DNA of 64,000 bases. It comes from an uncultured Clostridia bacterium. Its GTDB lineage: Bacteria > Bacillota > Clostridia > Oscillospirales > Ruminococcaceae. The stretch lies in contig CANQNK010000007.1 in NCBI GenBank assembly GCA_947625195.1, positions 1 through 64,000 on the forward strand, given 5' to 3'. Shown one piece after another: positions 26,939-35,400 of the stretch (positions are counted from its first letter, which is position 1; each line of letters begins with the position of its first letter). A model generated the notes under the pieces. That model did not search any database and was not told where the DNA came from. It saw only the letters and a program-made list of their open reading frames with translations. The translations under genes and the position numbers were made by a program.

Positions 26939-27898
26939 ATGTCAGAGGTATTTACGGTACCGCTTAAAAATATTGTCGATGAGCTTGAGCTGGAGATTAT
27001 ATATACTCCAAAGGATACTTCGCAGATTTTAATAGACGATAACGATGTAAACAGACCCGGACTTCAGCTTACGGGATTTTATGAATACTTTAATTCCGGA
27101 AGGATACAGGTGTGCGGAAATATGGAGTTTGCTTATCTCGATTCAATCGGAAGCGCGCTCAGATTTCAAAAGATTTCAAAGCTTTTTGAGACAAGGATTC
27201 CCGCGCTTGTAATTGCAAGAGGACACGAAATTTTTCCCGAATTGCTGGCGTGTGCAAAGGATTACGGCGTTGCGCTTTTGAGAACCAACGACAGCACTAC
27301 GGAATTTGTTGCAAGTTTGATAGCGTATCTTAATTTGCAGCTTGGTCCTCGGATTACCCGCCACGGAGTTTTGATAGAGGTATACGGTGAGGGCATTCTT
27401 ATTATCGGTGAGTCGGGAGTAGGTAAAAGCGAAACTGCAATTGAGCTTGTAAAGAGAGGTCACAGGCTTGTTGCCGATGATGCGGTAGAGATAAGAAAGG
27501 TGTCAAAAAAGAGTCTTGTCGGTTCGTCACCCGATAATATACGACATTTTCTTGAGCTTAGAGGCATAGGAATTATTAACGCAAGGCGCCTTTTTGGAAT
27601 GGGAGCCGTAAAGGTTACGGAAAAAATCGACCTAGTTATCGAGCTTGAAACGTGGGATCCCACAAAGGTTTACGACAGAATGGGAGTAGACAGCGAATAC
27701 ACGAACATTCTGGGCCTCCAGGTGCCGTCTTTGACTATACCGGTAAAGCCCGGAAGAAATCTGGCCATTATAATTGAGGTTGCCGCTATGAACAACCGAC
27801 AGAAAAAAATGGGCTATAACGCAGCGCAGGAGCTGCTTGACAATCTGGGGCTTCAGATGGACGCAAAAAGCACTGTGAAAAACTGGGACGCTTTTTAA
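26939..27898 (+). CDS. hprK: HPr kinase/phosphorylase
   Basis: HprK phosphorylates and dephosphorylates Ser46 of HPr and so drives carbon catabolite repression through CcpA. The P-loop IIGESGVGKSETA lies near residues 154-166. HRLVADDAVEI follows, then the signature ELRGIGIINARRLFG and the C-terminal K/R-rich helix region NNRQKKMGYNAAQ. The length of 319 is normal for Firmicutes. GGAGGAG is 7 bases before the ATG. It opens the block hprK - PHP phosphatase - murB - rapZ - whiA. Confidence 0.96.
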   Translation: MSEVFTVPLKNIVDELELEIIYTPKDTSQILIDDNDVNRPGLQLTGFYEYFNSGRIQVCGNMEFAYLDSIGSALRFQKISKLFETRIPALVIARGHEIFPELLACAKDYGVALLRTNDSTTEFVASLIAYLNLQLGPRITRHGVLIEVYGEGILIIGESGVGKSETAIELVKRGHRLVADDAVEIRKVSKKSLVGSSPDNIRHFLELRGIGIINARRLFGMGAVKVTEKIDLVIELETWDPTKVYDRMGVDSEYTNILGLQVPSLTIPVKPGRNLAIIIEVAAMNNRQKKMGYNAAQELLDNLGLQMDAKSTVKNWDAF

Positions 27899-27937
27899 TA
27901 AATAACATAATTAAATAAACTTGGAGAAAAATTAAAA

Positions 27938-28684
27938 ATGAAAATAATCGCAGACCTGCATACACATACGCTTGCTTCTTCTCACGCGTATTCAACGATA
28001 ACGGAAAACTGTGAGATTGCGCGTGACAGACAGCTTAAAGTAATTGCGCTTACCGATCACGCTCCGCTTATGCCGGACGCTCCTCACGAATGGCACGCAG
28101 CTAATCAGTACGTTCTGCCGCAGACCATCCGGGGAGTTTGCGTACTTAAAGGAATTGAGGCAGACATTGTAAATACAGACGGAGATCTTGACATTCCCGA
28201 TTATGTAATCGGAAAACTTCAGTGGATCGTCGCTTCGTTTCACGAACCGTTATTTCCTCCTTTGAGTGCAGACGATCATCTTGCAGCTATTGAAAACGTG
28301 TGCAAAAACTCTCTGGTTGATGTTTTTGGGCATCTTACCGCATCGGGATATCCGTTTGATTACTCGGAAGCAGCCAAGCTTTTTACAAAATACGATAAGA
28401 TCGTTGAGCTCAATGAGGCTTCGATCAGATCCGGAGCAACCAAGAAGATAAATGCTGTCAGACTGTTTGAGGCTTGCAAGAAAGAAGGCGTTAAGATAGC
28501 TGTGGACTCGGACGCTCATTACTGTGAGAGAATAGGGGATTTCAGCGCTGTTTGTGAAATTTTAAACGAAGTTAAATACCCGGAGGAGCTTATAATAAGC
28601 ACAGATTTTGATTACATTATAAACAGGGTGAACCAGAATCACCCTAGCGCACCTAAAATAGAAATGACGGCCATGAGAGGTTAA
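27938..28684 (+). CDS. PHP-domain phosphatase (YcdX-like)
   Basis: The PHP (polymerase and histidinol phosphatase) fold is shown by the first metal motif DLHTHTLASSHAY, ALTDHAPLM, GIEADIVN, Glu in ELNEASIR, and the last motif VDSDAHYCERIG. These residues make the trinuclear metal site of YcdX-type phosphatases. At 248 residues it is a stand-alone PHP enzyme, not the PHP domain of a polymerase. Its substrate is unknown. It sits between hprK and murB and its stop is 4 bases before murB, so the three are probably transcribed together. Confidence 0.88.
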   Translation: MKIIADLHTHTLASSHAYSTITENCEIARDRQLKVIALTDHAPLMPDAPHEWHAANQYVLPQTIRGVCVLKGIEADIVNTDGDLDIPDYVIGKLQWIVASFHEPLFPPLSADDHLAAIENVCKNSLVDVFGHLTASGYPFDYSEAAKLFTKYDKIVELNEASIRSGATKKINAVRLFEACKKEGVKIAVDSDAHYCERIGDFSAVCEILNEVKYPEELIISTDFDYIINRVNQNHPSAPKIEMTAMRG

Positions 28685-28688
28685 TATT

Positions 28689-29606
28689 ATGGAGAAGCTT
28701 CAAAATATTGCTGCGCTTGCAAAGCTGCTTTGTCAGGATGTAAAATTCAGCGAGCCGCTTTGTAATTATACTACATTTAAAATCGGCGGCAACGCAAAGA
28801 TGCTTATCGAAATAAGCGACAGCAGAGCCTTGTGTGAGCTTGTTAAGGCAGCACAAGAAAACGAAGTTAAATATATGATATTGGGAAAAGGCTCGAATTT
28901 GCTGTTTGACGACCTGGGCTTTAACGGTGTAATCTTTCATCTGGGAAGCTTGTTTTCAAAGGTCACTGTTTCTGAGAATACAATAACGGCTCAGGCGGGT
29001 GCGTCGCTAATAAGCGTTTGCAGAGCGGCGCTTGACAGCTCGCTTTCAGGGCTTGAATTTGCATACGGTATTCCAGGCAGCGTAGGCGGCGCGGTTTACA
29101 TGAACGCCGGCGCCTACGGCAGTGAGATAAAGGATGTTTTGGTCTCATGCAAGGTTCTTGCCGGCGACGGCAGTATAAATACAATTTACAAAAACGATAT
29201 GGATATGTCCTATCGGCACAGTATATTTCAAAGCGGAAGAGATGTGATACTGTCTGCTGAGTTTGTACTTGATGACACTAGAAGTAAAGATGAGATAGGC
29301 GCAAAAATGAACGAACTAATGGGAAGGAGAAAAGAGAAACAGCCTCTGGAGTATCCAAATGCTGGCTCTACCTTTAAAAGACCTGAGGGATTTTATGCAG
29401 GAAAGCTTATTGAAGAAAGCGGTTTGAAAGGATTTACAGTAGGTAAAGCGCAGGTATCTAAAAAGCACAGCGGCTTTGTGATAAACCTTGGCGGAGCTAC
29501 CTTTAAGGATGTAACGCAGCTTATATCCGAGGTGCAAAAAAAGGTAAAGGCTGACAGCGGTCAGTTATTGGAGTGCGAGGTTTTGATAAAACGCTTTGAC
29601 GACTGA
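28689..29606 (+). CDS. murB: MurB, UDP-N-acetylenolpyruvoylglucosamine reductase
   Basis: MurB is a flavoprotein that reduces UDP-GlcNAc-enolpyruvate to UDP-MurNAc with NADPH. FAD-binding motifs are YGIPGSVGGAVYMNAGAYG and NLLFDDLGFNGV; active-site regions are YRHSIFQSG and NAGSTFKRP, with the catalytic Ser within the latter. The 305-residue length and absence of the Tyr loop fit the type IIa form of Firmicutes. The C-terminal SKKHSGFVINLG is also conserved. It is followed by rapZ, the normal Firmicute order. Confidence 0.95.
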   Translation: MEKLQNIAALAKLLCQDVKFSEPLCNYTTFKIGGNAKMLIEISDSRALCELVKAAQENEVKYMILGKGSNLLFDDLGFNGVIFHLGSLFSKVTVSENTITAQAGASLISVCRAALDSSLSGLEFAYGIPGSVGGAVYMNAGAYGSEIKDVLVSCKVLAGDGSINTIYKNDMDMSYRHSIFQSGRDVILSAEFVLDDTRSKDEIGAKMNELMGRRKEKQPLEYPNAGSTFKRPEGFYAGKLIEESGLKGFTVGKAQVSKKHSGFVINLGGATFKDVTQLISEVQKKVKADSGQLLECEVLIKRFDD

Positions 29607-29628
29607 TATAGTAATGAAGGGAAGAAAT

Positions 29629-30495
29629 ATGGAATTTATCATTCTAACAGGAGTTTCAGGTTCCGGAAAATCAACTGCCGTAAATGCTCTTGAGGATCTT
29701 GGCTTTTACTGCATTGATAATATGCCGCCTGAGCTTATTACAAAATTTGCGTCACTTTGCGCGTCGAGCGACAGAAATCTCGACCGCGTTGCTTTTGTGG
29801 CGGACGTTCGATCGGGAAGCTTTTTCAAGGAGCTTTACGTAACGATCAACGATCTGAAAAAAAGCGGAGAAAAGGTAAAGGTTTTATTCCTTGACGCTGA
29901 TGATTCGGTGATCGAAACAAGATATAAGGAGACAAGAAGAAAGCATCCTCTCTTAAATCTTGCAAAGGGAGATATAGCTTATTCTATATCGCTTGAAAGG
30001 GATATGCTTGCAAACGTTAAGGGGATATCCGATTATTTTATTGATTCTTCCTTTATGAGCGCCGCTCAGCTCAAGGAAAAGGTAAGGTCGCTTTTTTTGG
30101 AAAACGTAGAAGAGTATATTCAGATAGACATCTGTTCGTTCGGATTTAAATACGGGCCTATGAGAGAGGCGGATCTGGTATTCGACGTAAGGTGCCTGCC
30201 GAACCCCTACTATATAGATTCGCTTCGTAAAAAGACAGGTCTTTCAAAAGAGGTGTCTGACTACGTAATGCAATTTGAAGAGGCAAAGACGCTTGAAAGC
30301 AAGATTTACGATATGATAGACTTTCTGATACCTCTTTATGTAAAAGAAGGAAAAAGCCAGCTTATTATTGCTTTCGGCTGTACAGGCGGAAAGCACAGAA
30401 GCGTTACCTTTGCAGAAAAGCTTGCAAAGCATTTGAGCGGTCTGTACTCTAAGGTAAGGGTGAATCACAGGGATATTGATAAGTATACAAGGTAG
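29629..30495 (+). CDS. rapZ: RapZ/YvcJ family nucleotide-binding protein
   Basis: RapZ in E. coli guides small-RNA decay to control amino-sugar synthesis; the Firmicute form YvcJ binds and hydrolyses nucleotides. The P-loop GVSGSGKSTA is at residues 8-17. LGFYCIDNMPPELI and FLDADDSVIETRYKETRRKHPL follow. The C-terminal substrate-binding domain carries FGFKYGPMREADLVFDVR and FGCTGGKHRSV. The frame opens with TTG at 29596 inside murB. The ATG at 29629 is preceded by AAGGGA and matches family N-termini, so it was chosen (288 residues). Confidence 0.94.
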   Translation: MEFIILTGVSGSGKSTAVNALEDLGFYCIDNMPPELITKFASLCASSDRNLDRVAFVADVRSGSFFKELYVTINDLKKSGEKVKVLFLDADDSVIETRYKETRRKHPLLNLAKGDIAYSISLERDMLANVKGISDYFIDSSFMSAAQLKEKVRSLFLENVEEYIQIDICSFGFKYGPMREADLVFDVRCLPNPYYIDSLRKKTGLSKEVSDYVMQFEEAKTLESKIYDMIDFLIPLYVKEGKSQLIIAFGCTGGKHRSVTFAEKLAKHLSGLYSKVRVNHRDIDKYTR

Positions 30496-30526
30496 TTAGG
30501 GTAAGCAGATTTAACGGAAGGTTACT

Positions 30527-31438
30527 ATGACATCTTTTTCTCAGACAGTAAAATATCAGATCATAGAGGATATTAAATCAAGAAATAAAATAAGGGCAGT
30601 GCTTTTTGGCATACTTTCAGTATGTAAGGAGCTTTCGGCAGACAAGCTTATGTTTGCAACCGAAAACGAAGATACGGCGGATTTCTTATATTCAAAACTC
30701 AAATCTTTATGTAAGGTGTCTGATATTCATTTAAGTGTATCCGCAAGAAGAAAGCACAGCACATATAATGTATCCGTAAACGGCAGTAATGAGATTGAGA
30801 AGATAAGAAGTTTTACCGGAGGAATTGGCAGGAACAATTTAAAAGACCTGCACGGAAACGACTGTGCAAGCGTTGTTGCCGGAGTTTTTCTTGCCGCGGG
30901 GAGTGTAACGGATCCCAACAAGGAATACCATATGGAGTTCGTTTTGCCGAGCATAGAACTATGCAACGACCTCGGACTGATGTTTATAGAAAACTTCGGA
31001 ATACTCGCGAAGCACGTGAGCCGCAAGAACTCAGAGATAGTATATTTGAAAGAAAGCGAAAACATAGAGGATATGCTAACACTTATGGGAGCTTCAAAGT
31101 CCACTCTTGAAATGATGAACATCAAGATTTTGAAGAACGTCAGAAACAAGGTGAACAGGGTTATGAACTGTGAAAACGCTAACATTGAAAGAACCGTTAA
31201 GGCCAGCGAGAAGCAGATAGAGGACATTGAGCTTATAGAAAAGACCGTAGGGCTCAGTACTCTTTCAGACGACCTTTTTGAAACGGCAAGGCTCAGATAT
31301 GAAAATCCTGAGCTTACACTTAAGGAGCTGGGGGAGCTTTTTAAGCCCAGAATAACCAAATCCGGAGTTAACCACAGACTTGAGAAAATCAAGGCGGTGG
31401 CAGATAGTATAAGGAATAACGGAGGAACAGAAAAATGA
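30527..31438 (+). CDS. whiA: WhiA, DNA-binding regulator
   Basis: WhiA combines an N-terminal LAGLIDADG-like fold (about 1-200) with a C-terminal helix-turn-helix (about 215-300). RAVLFGIL, NDCASVVAGVFLAAGSV and NRVMNCENANI are typical, as is the last region LRYENPELTLKELGEL with SGVNHRLEKI. In Bacillus it affects cell division and chromosome segregation; in actinomycetes it controls sporulation genes. In most Firmicutes a yvcK (glmR) gene lies between rapZ and whiA, but here only about 30 bases separate them. The stop overlaps the following small gene by four bases. Confidence 0.95.
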   Translation: MTSFSQTVKYQIIEDIKSRNKIRAVLFGILSVCKELSADKLMFATENEDTADFLYSKLKSLCKVSDIHLSVSARRKHSTYNVSVNGSNEIEKIRSFTGGIGRNNLKDLHGNDCASVVAGVFLAAGSVTDPNKEYHMEFVLPSIELCNDLGLMFIENFGILAKHVSRKNSEIVYLKESENIEDMLTLMGASKSTLEMMNIKILKNVRNKVNRVMNCENANIERTVKASEKQIEDIELIEKTVGLSTLSDDLFETARLRYENPELTLKELGELFKPRITKSGVNHRLEKIKAVADSIRNNGGTEK

Positions 31439-31725
31439 TGATTTTTATTATGCTTGTAGGCATCGTGCTTGTTGCGTCTGGCGTTTTGATTGTTGTAAAG
31501 ACGAAATCGGACGTGACGTATAATACCCGCACGAGAGGCAAAAACACGGAGCGCTCGGAGGAGACAGGAACAACGTTTGCGGCTATGGGCGCAATAATGG
31601 TTCTGGCTTCAATAGTTAAAATGGCAGGTGCAATCACAACCGCGCCGTTTGTCATAATAATGATTTTAGACATAGCGTTTCTCGTGGGGCTTTTGTATCT
31701 TATAAATAAAAAGCATACGGCATAG
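31435..31725 (+). CDS. Small membrane protein of unknown function
   Basis: The 96-residue product has an N-terminal hydrophobic helix (about 1-22), a polar stretch with NTRTRGKNTERSEETG, then two further hydrophobic segments (about 46-65 and 68-88) and a short basic tail. There is no signal-peptide cleavage motif. Its start overlaps the whiA stop (ATGA), so it is translationally coupled to whiA. I do not recognise the family and see no catalytic motif. Confidence 0.7.
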   Translation: MMIFIMLVGIVLVASGVLIVVKTKSDVTYNTRTRGKNTERSEETGTTFAAMGAIMVLASIVKMAGAITTAPFVIIMILDIAFLVGLLYLINKKHTA

Positions 31726-31760
31726 CATACATAAATCTTTATGAAAGGCGGTGAGCTGTT

Positions 31761-34700
31761 GTGGTTGATTTTGTCCATCTTCACGTTCACAGTGAATATT
31801 CTCTTCTGGACGGAGCATGTAGAATCAAAGACCTGGTAAAGCGTGCAAAAGAGCTTGGGCAGACTGCAATCGCGGTAACCGATCATGGAAATATGTACGC
31901 CGCCGTTGAGTTTTATAACGAATGTAAGTCAAACGGGATAAAACCGATAATCGGTTGTGAGGTTTATGTTGCAAACCGCACAAGATTTGATAAGGTAAAC
32001 AGAATAGACAAAAGCTATCATCTTGTTCTGCTGTGCAAAAATATGACGGGATATAAAAACCTGATAAAGCTTGTGTCCATCGGCTATACAGAGGGGTTTT
32101 ATTCCCGACCGAGAGTTGATATCGAGTGCCTTGAAAAGTATCACGAGGGGCTTATATGTCTCTCTGCCTGTCTGGCGGGTGAGGTAAACCAGAAGCTTAT
32201 AAATAACGATTTTGACTCGGCGGTTGAAACAGCGCTGTTGTACCGTGATATTTTCGGTAAGGATAATTATTATATTGAAGTTCAGAATCAGATGTTTCCG
32301 GAGGAGGAAAGAATAATTCCGCTTCAGTATGAGCTTTCGGCGCGCACGGGGATCCCTTTGGTTGCAACTAACGACGCTCACTATATTTACAAGGAGGATT
32401 CAAAGGCGCAGAGGATCTTAATGTGCGTTGCTACCAACACGACGGTGAACGATCCTAAGTCTATGGAGTTTCCGACTGATGAGTTTTACATTAAATCAGG
32501 AGAGGAAATGGCAAAGCTCTTTCCCGCACATCCTGAGGCTATCTCAAATACTGTAAAGATAGCTGATCTGTGCAGTGTTGAGTTTGAATTCGGAGTTACC
32601 AAGCTTCCGTACGTAAAATTTGAGGGAGTTGATGACAACACTGAGTTTTTTATTAAAATGTGCCGGGAAGGATTAACAAAAAAATATAAAAATCCTACTG
32701 ACGAGGCAAAAAAACGGCTCGAGTATGAAATATCTGTCATTAAGCAGATGGGATATGTTGATTACTACCTTATTGTGTGGGATTTTATAAACTATGCTAA
32801 GACAAATTCTATTCCCGTAGGGCCCGGAAGAGGCTCCGGTGCGGGGAGCTTATGCGCCTACTGCATCGGAATAACCGATGTTGACCCATTGCGGTACAAT
32901 CTTCTGTTCGAGCGGTTTTTAAATCCCGAAAGAGTCAGTATGCCGGACTTTGACATCGACTTTTGCATAGAGGGCAGACAGCGTGTTATAGACTATGTTT
33001 GCAGGAGATACGGTTCTGACCACGTCGCTCAGATAATTACGTTCGGAACGCTTGCGGCGCGTGCTGCGATAAGGGACGTTGCAAGGGCTATGGCTTTGCC
33101 GTATCAGCTTGCGGACAAGGTGGCAAAGCTTGTTCCGAGAGAGCTTAACATTACGCTGTCGTCGGCGCTGATAAAGTCTCCCGACTTAAAGGAGCTTTAT
33201 GACAGTGACAGCCGCATAAAGGAGCTTATCGACACGGCGATGAAGGTAGAAGGTATGCCGAGAAACTCGTCAACTCACGCAGCGGGTGTGGTAATCACAA
33301 AAGATCCCGTTGTAAGCTATGTTCCTCTTCAGAGCAGCGACGGCCAGATAGTTACTCAATACACTATGGGTACTTTAGAGAAGCTTGGGCTTTTAAAGTT
33401 TGATTTTCTGGGACTGAGGAATCTGACCGTAATAAACAACTGCCAGAAGCTTATTAACGAGTTTGATCCCGGTTTTGATATACAAAATATCCCTTACGAT
33501 GATAAGGAAGTATACGAAATGTTTTGCGAAGGCAAGACAGAGGGCGTTTTTCAGTTTGAAAGCGCGGGAATGACCTCTACGATTGTGCGTCTGAGACCCA
33601 CCTGTCTTGAGGACCTGATTGCTGTTATTTCTCTTTACCGTCCGGGGCCTATGGATTCTATACCTACTTATATCCGCAACAGACATAACCCTGAAGGAAT
33701 TACTTACAAAACCCCGCTTCTAAAGGATATTTTAGACGTAACCTACGGCTGTATAGTTTATCAGGAGCAGGTTATGCAGATATTCAGGGTGCTTGCGGGA
33801 TATTCCTACGGCAGAGCGGACATTGTAAGACGTGCAATGGCAAAGAAAAAGCACGATGTTCTGGCAGCGGAGCGTAAGGCATTTATATATGGTGAGAAAA
33901 ATCCGGACGGCAGTATAAACTGCATCGGCTGTGTGAATAACGGAGTCGATGAGAAAACAGCCAATGAGATATTTGACGAGATGAGTTCCTTTGCCTCCTA
34001 TGCTTTTAACAAATCGCACGCGGCGGCATATGCTACAGTTTCGTATCAGACGGCTTATCTTAAGTGCCATTACTTTAAGGAATACATGGCGTCGCTGATG
34101 ACGAGCGTTCTGGGCGAGGGCTCAAACAAAATGTTTGAGTATATTAAGACCTGTGATCAGCAGGGAGTGTCTCTTTTGCCTATCGACATAAACGAAAGCG
34201 AAGAGGGCTTTGCCGTCTCGGGAAATTCGATAAGATACGCTCTTTTGGCGATAAAAAGTCTTGGCAGAGGAGTTATTCAGAGCATTATTGCTCAGAGAAA
34301 TCTCAGTGGAAGGTTTACATCTTTGCAGGATTTTCTCGAAAGAATGAGCGATAATATAAATACAAGAGTGGTTGAAGCTCTGATAAAGAGCGGAGCGCTT
34401 GATTCGTTTGAGAATAACAGGCGTGAAATGATGAGCGCCTTTGAGCAGCTGATGAAGAGCATCGCTGAGAACAAGCGAAGAAATATAGACGGACAGATAG
34501 ACTTTTTTTCCGATATACAGACAAGCGGCGGAATGGAAATGAAAATACCACCCTTGCCGGAATTTCCTATGTCAGAGCTTTTGGCATATGAAAAGCAAAC
34601 GGTGGGAACGTATATTTCTGGGCATCCTATAAGAGCATATAATGATGTAAAAAGGCTTTTCGGCGCACCGGATTTTGCTGATATATTAAGCTCCTTTGAA

Positions 34701-35207
34701 GAGGCTGACGGACGTTTTAGCGACAGCGGAATGCTTAGCGTTTTTGCTATGATAGAATCAAGAAAGCTGTTTTTGACGAAGCAGGGAACAAATATGAGCT
34801 TTGTTACCGTGTCTGACGCATCGGGAGAGATGGAAATGCTTGTTTTTCCTAATCTTTTTTCAGAAAAAAAACAGCTTATTTTTGAGGGTTCTATTGTGTT
34901 TGCAAAGTGCAGGATAAGCGTTAAGGACGACGAAGAGCCAAAGCTTATTGCAGAGGAACTGAAGGCGGCTGACGACGCTGTCAGCTCTGCTGCTTTGTGG
35001 ATAAAGCTGTCTGGCTTTGATGAGAATAAGCTTAAGAGATGTGTTGAGCTTATAAAAGAACACGAGGGAAAAACAAAGGTAATTTTTTATTTTGAAGATA
35101 CAAAAAAGCGTTTTGCCCCAAAGCACATCTTTGGAACAAGCATATGTAAAGAACTTATTAGCAGCCTTGAGCAGACCTGCGGAAAGGGAAATTTAAAGCT
35201 ATCGTAG
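31761..35207 (+). CDS. dnaE: DNA polymerase III alpha subunit, DnaE
   Basis: This C-family replicative polymerase has 1148 residues. The N-terminal PHP domain begins with HLHVHSEYSLLDG (about 5-17). The palm contains VGPGRGSGAGSL and the catalytic Asp pair in MPDFDIDF (about 394-401), with the third Asp near residue 546 in LKFDFLGLRNL. The later NKSHAAAYATVSYQTAYLK and a C-terminal OB domain (about 980-1080) complete a DnaE1-like layout. There is no 3'-5' exonuclease domain, so it is not PolC. The GTG start has GGCGGTG upstream. In Firmicutes with both PolC and DnaE, DnaE extends RNA primers on the lagging strand. Confidence 0.96.
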   Translation: MVDFVHLHVHSEYSLLDGACRIKDLVKRAKELGQTAIAVTDHGNMYAAVEFYNECKSNGIKPIIGCEVYVANRTRFDKVNRIDKSYHLVLLCKNMTGYKNLIKLVSIGYTEGFYSRPRVDIECLEKYHEGLICLSACLAGEVNQKLINNDFDSAVETALLYRDIFGKDNYYIEVQNQMFPEEERIIPLQYELSARTGIPLVATNDAHYIYKEDSKAQRILMCVATNTTVNDPKSMEFPTDEFYIKSGEEMAKLFPAHPEAISNTVKIADLCSVEFEFGVTKLPYVKFEGVDDNTEFFIKMCREGLTKKYKNPTDEAKKRLEYEISVIKQMGYVDYYLIVWDFINYAKTNSIPVGPGRGSGAGSLCAYCIGITDVDPLRYNLLFERFLNPERVSMPDFDIDFCIEGRQRVIDYVCRRYGSDHVAQIITFGTLAARAAIRDVARAMALPYQLADKVAKLVPRELNITLSSALIKSPDLKELYDSDSRIKELIDTAMKVEGMPRNSSTHAAGVVITKDPVVSYVPLQSSDGQIVTQYTMGTLEKLGLLKFDFLGLRNLTVINNCQKLINEFDPGFDIQNIPYDDKEVYEMFCEGKTEGVFQFESAGMTSTIVRLRPTCLEDLIAVISLYRPGPMDSIPTYIRNRHNPEGITYKTPLLKDILDVTYGCIVYQEQVMQIFRVLAGYSYGRADIVRRAMAKKKHDVLAAERKAFIYGEKNPDGSINCIGCVNNGVDEKTANEIFDEMSSFASYAFNKSHAAAYATVSYQTAYLKCHYFKEYMASLMTSVLGEGSNKMFEYIKTCDQQGVSLLPIDINESEEGFAVSGNSIRYALLAIKSLGRGVIQSIIAQRNLSGRFTSLQDFLERMSDNINTRVVEALIKSGALDSFENNRREMMSAFEQLMKSIAENKRRNIDGQIDFFSDIQTSGGMEMKIPPLPEFPMSELLAYEKQTVGTYISGHPIRAYNDVKRLFGAPDFADILSSFEEADGRFSDSGMLSVFAMIESRKLFLTKQGTNMSFVTVSDASGEMEMLVFPNLFSEKKQLIFEGSIVFAKCRISVKDDEEPKLIAEELKAADDAVSSAALWIKLSGFDENKLKRCVELIKEHEGKTKVIFYFEDTKKRFAPKHIFGTSICKELISSLEQTCGKGNLKLS

Positions 35208-35217
35208 GAGAAACAAA

Positions 35218-35331
35218 ATGACTGAACGAAAATATGGGATTTTAAGATCTACGGTGACTATTCACATTTGTGCGATTTTAAAAGCGGTGAGGATTTTCTT
35301 GTTGCAATGGCACTTCTGCCCTAGGATATAG
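35218..35331 (+). pseudogene. Frameshifted remnant of a short gene after dnaE
   Basis: AGGAG at 35206-35210 and ATG at 35218 form a good translation start (MTERK), but this frame gives an unconvincing 37-residue peptide. A second frame from 35235 reads WDFKIYGDYSHL, then DFKSGEDFLVAMALLP, a stop at 35322-35324, then DIDEVKQ. That composition is protein-like. One missing base near 35230-35235 would join MTERK to it. It is therefore probably a broken gene of about 35-60 residues. The family is not recognised. Confidence 0.4.
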
Positions 35332-35400
35332 ACGAGGTCAAACAGTGCTGTACAATAATTATCCTACACTTAAATAGATTGATAAAAGGAGTTGTTAATT

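Noticed and set aside
30727-31392. 221-codon open frame on the minus strand
   Set aside because: It is fully antisense to whiA, has Ser/Phe/Leu-rich shadow composition and no ribosome site.
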